Shown here: positions 4,746 through 6,439 of the stretch, piece by piece
How positions within the stretch are numbered: position 1 is the stretch's first letter
Layout: each line of letters opens with the position of its first letter
Assembly: GCA_903897155.1 (NCBI GenBank)
Contig: CAIUAO010000090.1
Span: 1 to 6,439, forward strand
Reading direction: 5' to 3'
From: an uncultured Actinomycetes bacterium
GTDB lineage: Bacteria; Actinomycetota; Actinomycetes; Nanopelagicales; Nanopelagicaceae
DNA: 6,439 nucleotides
Notes under the pieces: model-generated
What the model was told of the DNA's origin: nothing
Seen by the model: only the letters and a program-made list of their open reading frames with translations
Databases searched by the model: none
Translations under genes and position numbers: made by a program

Positions 4746-5351
4746 GTGTTACAGAGCTCATTTCGTATACCTGTCACTCGGGTAATTACTCCGCTCTGCC
4801 GATTTCTCTTGAGAATTGGTGTTACGGCGAATGTATTGAGTGCCGTCGGAGGCATAGGCGCAACAGTGAGTGCAATTGCATTTTTCACCCGCGGAATCTA
4901 TTTCTGGGGGATGGTCGTTACCCTGTTCTTTATTCTCTTTGATCTACTTGATGGAACGCTCGCAAGAATGTCAGAAAGTGGGGGTTCAACTTGGGGTGCT
5001 CTATTGGATTCCACCCTCGATCGAATTTCAGATGCTGCAGTTATTGGGTCGGTTGCTTACCATCTTTCACGTTCTCATGATCGCCTCGTACCGGTCTTAC
5101 TTGTTGCACTTGTCGCAGGAAGTTTGGTTTCTTACATTAAAGCGCGCGCAGAGAGTTTAAAGATTCAGTGCGATGGCGGTATTGCCGAGCGCACAGAGCG
5201 CCTTATTATTATTTTTGTTGCACTTGGTCTTGCTGGCCTCGGCGTTCCATATGTTTTGGCAATTGGTTCCTGGTTCTTGGCCCTGATCAGTATCTATACA
5301 GCGGCAGAGAGATTGGTGATCGTCTTTAAAGCGACCCAAGTAGGCGAATAA
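4746..5351 (+). CDS. pgsA: phosphatidylinositol phosphate synthase (CDP-alcohol phosphatidyltransferase)
   Basis: This 201-aa integral membrane enzyme has the CDP-alcohol phosphatidyltransferase signature, with Asp66 and Asp69-Gly70 in FDLLDGTLAR, then Gly84, Asp88 and Asp92 in WGALLDSTLDR. The four aspartates bind the metals and drive catalysis. The actinobacterial members join CDP-diacylglycerol to inositol-1-phosphate, giving phosphatidylinositol phosphate. SYIKARAESL (129–138) and CDGGIAERTERL (142–153) are typical of the PgsA1 branch rather than phosphatidylglycerol-phosphate synthases. Several hydrophobic segments (about 30–48, 51–67, 96–106, 115–131, 152–168, 169–186) fit the usual six-helix topology. 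The start is GTG, supported by the -10 six bases upstream. patA starts four bases after its stop. The function call is strengthened by the neighbouring PatA and PimA homologues. The name pgsA is used in the mycobacterial pgsA1 sense. Confidence 0.93.
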   Translation: MLQSSFRIPVTRVITPLCRFLLRIGVTANVLSAVGGIGATVSAIAFFTRGIYFWGMVVTLFFILFDLLDGTLARMSESGGSTWGALLDSTLDRISDAAVIGSVAYHLSRSHDRLVPVLLVALVAGSLVSYIKARAESLKIQCDGGIAERTERLIIIFVALGLAGLGVPYVLAIGSWFLALISIYTAAERLVIVFKATQVGE

Positions 5352-5355
5352 TCAG

Positions 5356-6243
5356 GTGAAGCAACTTACCTATATTGCTTATCTTTCGGCATGGAAATTG
5401 ATCCGGCTGCTTCCAGCGAAACTTGCCTATGGCCTTATGCGAATTATCGCTGATCGGGTCTATGCGAAAAATGTTTCAGGAGTACGAAGACTTCGATCAA
5501 ATTATGCGCGCGTTCGACCCGATCTTTCACCAAGAGAACTTGAAGAGTACGTGAAAGAAGGGATGCGTTCATACCTTCGGTATTGGTGTGACACTTTTCG
5601 GTTGCCTTCATGGAGTGACAAGCAAATCATCACTACCGTCAGTGTCGTAAATGAGCACTTTCTTAGAGACGCCCTGGCAGCAGGAAGTGGTTGCATTGTC
5701 TCCCTGCCACATGCAGGTAACTGGGATCATGCCGGGGCGTATTTTTGCAAGACTGGCGCGCCCCTGGTCACAGTGGCAGAGCACCTTGAACCAGAGAAGC
5801 TTTTTCAAAAATTCCTTGCATATCGCCAGTCGATCGGTATGGAAGTTTTTGATGCAAGCGCAAGATCTTTAGCCTCACTTGCACAGCGCCTTCGCTCAAA
5901 TCGCCTGGTAGCACTTGTCGCTGATAGAGATTTGTCCAAGAACGGTGTGGAAGTGGACTTCTGTGGGTTTCCAGCGCGTATGCCTGCAGGTCCAGCCGTA
6001 TTATCGATTCAAACAGGAGCTCCGCTTATTACAGCATTTGTTAGCTATACAAATAAAGGACTCCACATTGAATTTGGCGCTCCGATCCAAGTTCCGGCGA
6101 CGGGAACAAATACTGAAAAAGTTGCGATAATGATCCAAGAAAGTGCAAGTCGTTTAGAAGAGCATCTCAAAAAATCGCTAACAGATTGGCACATGTTGCA
6201 ACGTATTTGGATCGATGGAGACTTCAAGGAGCGTGATGAGTAA
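5356..6243 (+). CDS. patA: phosphatidylinositol mannoside acyltransferase (LPLAT/HtrB-LpxL family)
   Basis: This 295-aa enzyme belongs to the lysophospholipid acyltransferase superfamily (LpxL/HtrB branch). The HX4D catalytic motif is PHAGNWD at 118–124 (His119, Asp124). Glu199 within KNGVEVDFCG fits the position of the third functional residue reported for mycobacterial PatA, and FGFPARMPAGPAVL-like sequence at 202–216 is the family's acyl-pocket region. The hydrophobic N-terminus (about 5–32) suits association with the inner face of the plasma membrane. In mycobacteria PatA transfers an acyl group from acyl-CoA to the 6-position of the mannose added by PimA. The GTG start follows pgsA by four bases with only a weak ribosome site, suggesting translational coupling. 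The last eight bases overlap pimA. No truncation is seen, and the length is close to mycobacterial homologues. Confidence 0.92.
   Translation: MKQLTYIAYLSAWKLIRLLPAKLAYGLMRIIADRVYAKNVSGVRRLRSNYARVRPDLSPRELEEYVKEGMRSYLRYWCDTFRLPSWSDKQIITTVSVVNEHFLRDALAAGSGCIVSLPHAGNWDHAGAYFCKTGAPLVTVAEHLEPEKLFQKFLAYRQSIGMEVFDASARSLASLAQRLRSNRLVALVADRDLSKNGVEVDFCGFPARMPAGPAVLSIQTGAPLITAFVSYTNKGLHIEFGAPIQVPATGTNTEKVAIMIQESASRLEEHLKKSLTDWHMLQRIWIDGDFKERDE
6226..6231 (+). promoter_or_regulatory. ribosome binding site of pimA
   Basis: AAGGAG ends four bases before ATG6236, inside the patA coding sequence. It selects ATG6236 over the in-frame ATG6248 (16 bases away) and shows that downstream operon genes use Shine-Dalgarno sites while first genes appear leaderless. 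Confidence 0.7.
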
Positions 6244-6439
6244 AAAGATGCGCATCGGCATGGTTTGCCCATATGGGTGGGATATTCCTGGAGGAGTGCA
6301 GAGCCATATTCGCGAGCTCGCAAATCATTTTGTGCATCAAGGTCACCACGTTTCGGTTATCGCTCCTGTGAGCGATGAAGATTCAGTAAAAGATCTCTGG
6401 CTTGTGAGCGCTGGAAGACCCATACCAATCCCTTTTAAC
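6236..6439 (+). CDS. pimA: phosphatidylinositol alpha-mannosyltransferase, N-terminal part (runs off the window)
   Basis: Only the first 68 codons are present; the frame is open to the last base. The peptide begins MSKKMRIGMVCPYGWDIPGG and continues VQSHIRELANHFVHQGHHVS, matching the GT4 (GT-B fold) family N-terminus. The GGVQSH loop contacts the nucleotide-sugar and lipid acceptor in mycobacterial PimA. The segment ending AGRPIPIPFN corresponds to SGGRAVPIPYN in homologues. PimA transfers mannose from GDP-mannose to phosphatidylinositol on the cytosolic side of the membrane, the first step of PIM synthesis. The start overlaps the patA stop by eight bases (ATGAGTAA) and is backed by a good ribosome site. 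PimA is favoured over other GT4 enzymes because of the pgsA-patA context. Confidence 0.9.
   Translation, partial: MSKKMRIGMVCPYGWDIPGGVQSHIRELANHFVHQGHHVSVIAPVSDEDSVKDLWLVSAGRPIPIPFN

Noticed and set aside
6045..6323. 92-codon minus-strand open frame across the patA/pimA junction
   Set aside because: It is antisense to two well-supported genes, and the peptide shows no family features.
1..6439. Insertion sequences, CRISPR arrays, phage or defence genes
   Set aside because: No transposase or integrase motifs, terminal inverted repeats, regularly spaced repeats or known defence domains were seen on either strand.

Overview
The window looks like chromosomal core DNA from an actinobacterium of unusually low GC (clearly under 50% by eye, not computed). 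Three things point there: a threonyl-tRNA synthetase carrying the actinobacterial insert before its zinc-binding cysteine, the conserved order thrS – HIT protein – phosphatidylinositol-phosphate synthase – acyltransferase – PimA, and several start codons preceded by TANNNT plus six bases, the arrangement of leaderless actinobacterial genes. A freshwater Nanopelagicales (acI)-like lineage would fit, but that is inference.

Left third (1–1642). Three minus-strand tRNA genes are present: Gly(GCC), Cys(GCA) and, cut by the window edge, Val(GAC). Between tRNA-Cys and tRNA-Val lies a convergent gene pair: an alpha/beta hydrolase (+) and a small mannose-6-phosphate-isomerase-like cupin (-), whose stop codons interlock on TTAA. 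The tRNA-Gly/tRNA-Cys spacer contains a 38-nt imperfect hairpin with a GUAA loop on the tRNA strand. No intergenic stretch in the window exceeds 300 bases.

Middle (1643–4172). thrS is complete, with its start six bases after a -10 element. It is followed one base later by a HIT-family gene resembling the mycobacterial Ap4A phosphorylase Rv2613c.

Right part (4146–6439). A minus-strand 191-aa gene overlaps the 3' end of the HIT gene. It appears to be a degenerate fragment of an elongation-factor-G GTPase domain with no P-loop and none of domains II–V. From a 24-bp divergent intergenic region with overlapping -10 elements, the plus strand then carries pgsA, patA and the start of pimA. This is the beginning of the phosphatidylinositol mannoside (PIM) pathway: PgsA makes the phosphatidylinositol-phosphate precursor, PimA adds the first mannose from GDP-mannose, and PatA acylates that mannose. 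The cupin might supply mannose phosphates to the same pathway, but this rests only on family resemblance and proximity.

The strongest candidate for something undescribed is the stripped-down EF-G-like pseudo-GTPase placed inside a very conserved actinobacterial gene neighbourhood.
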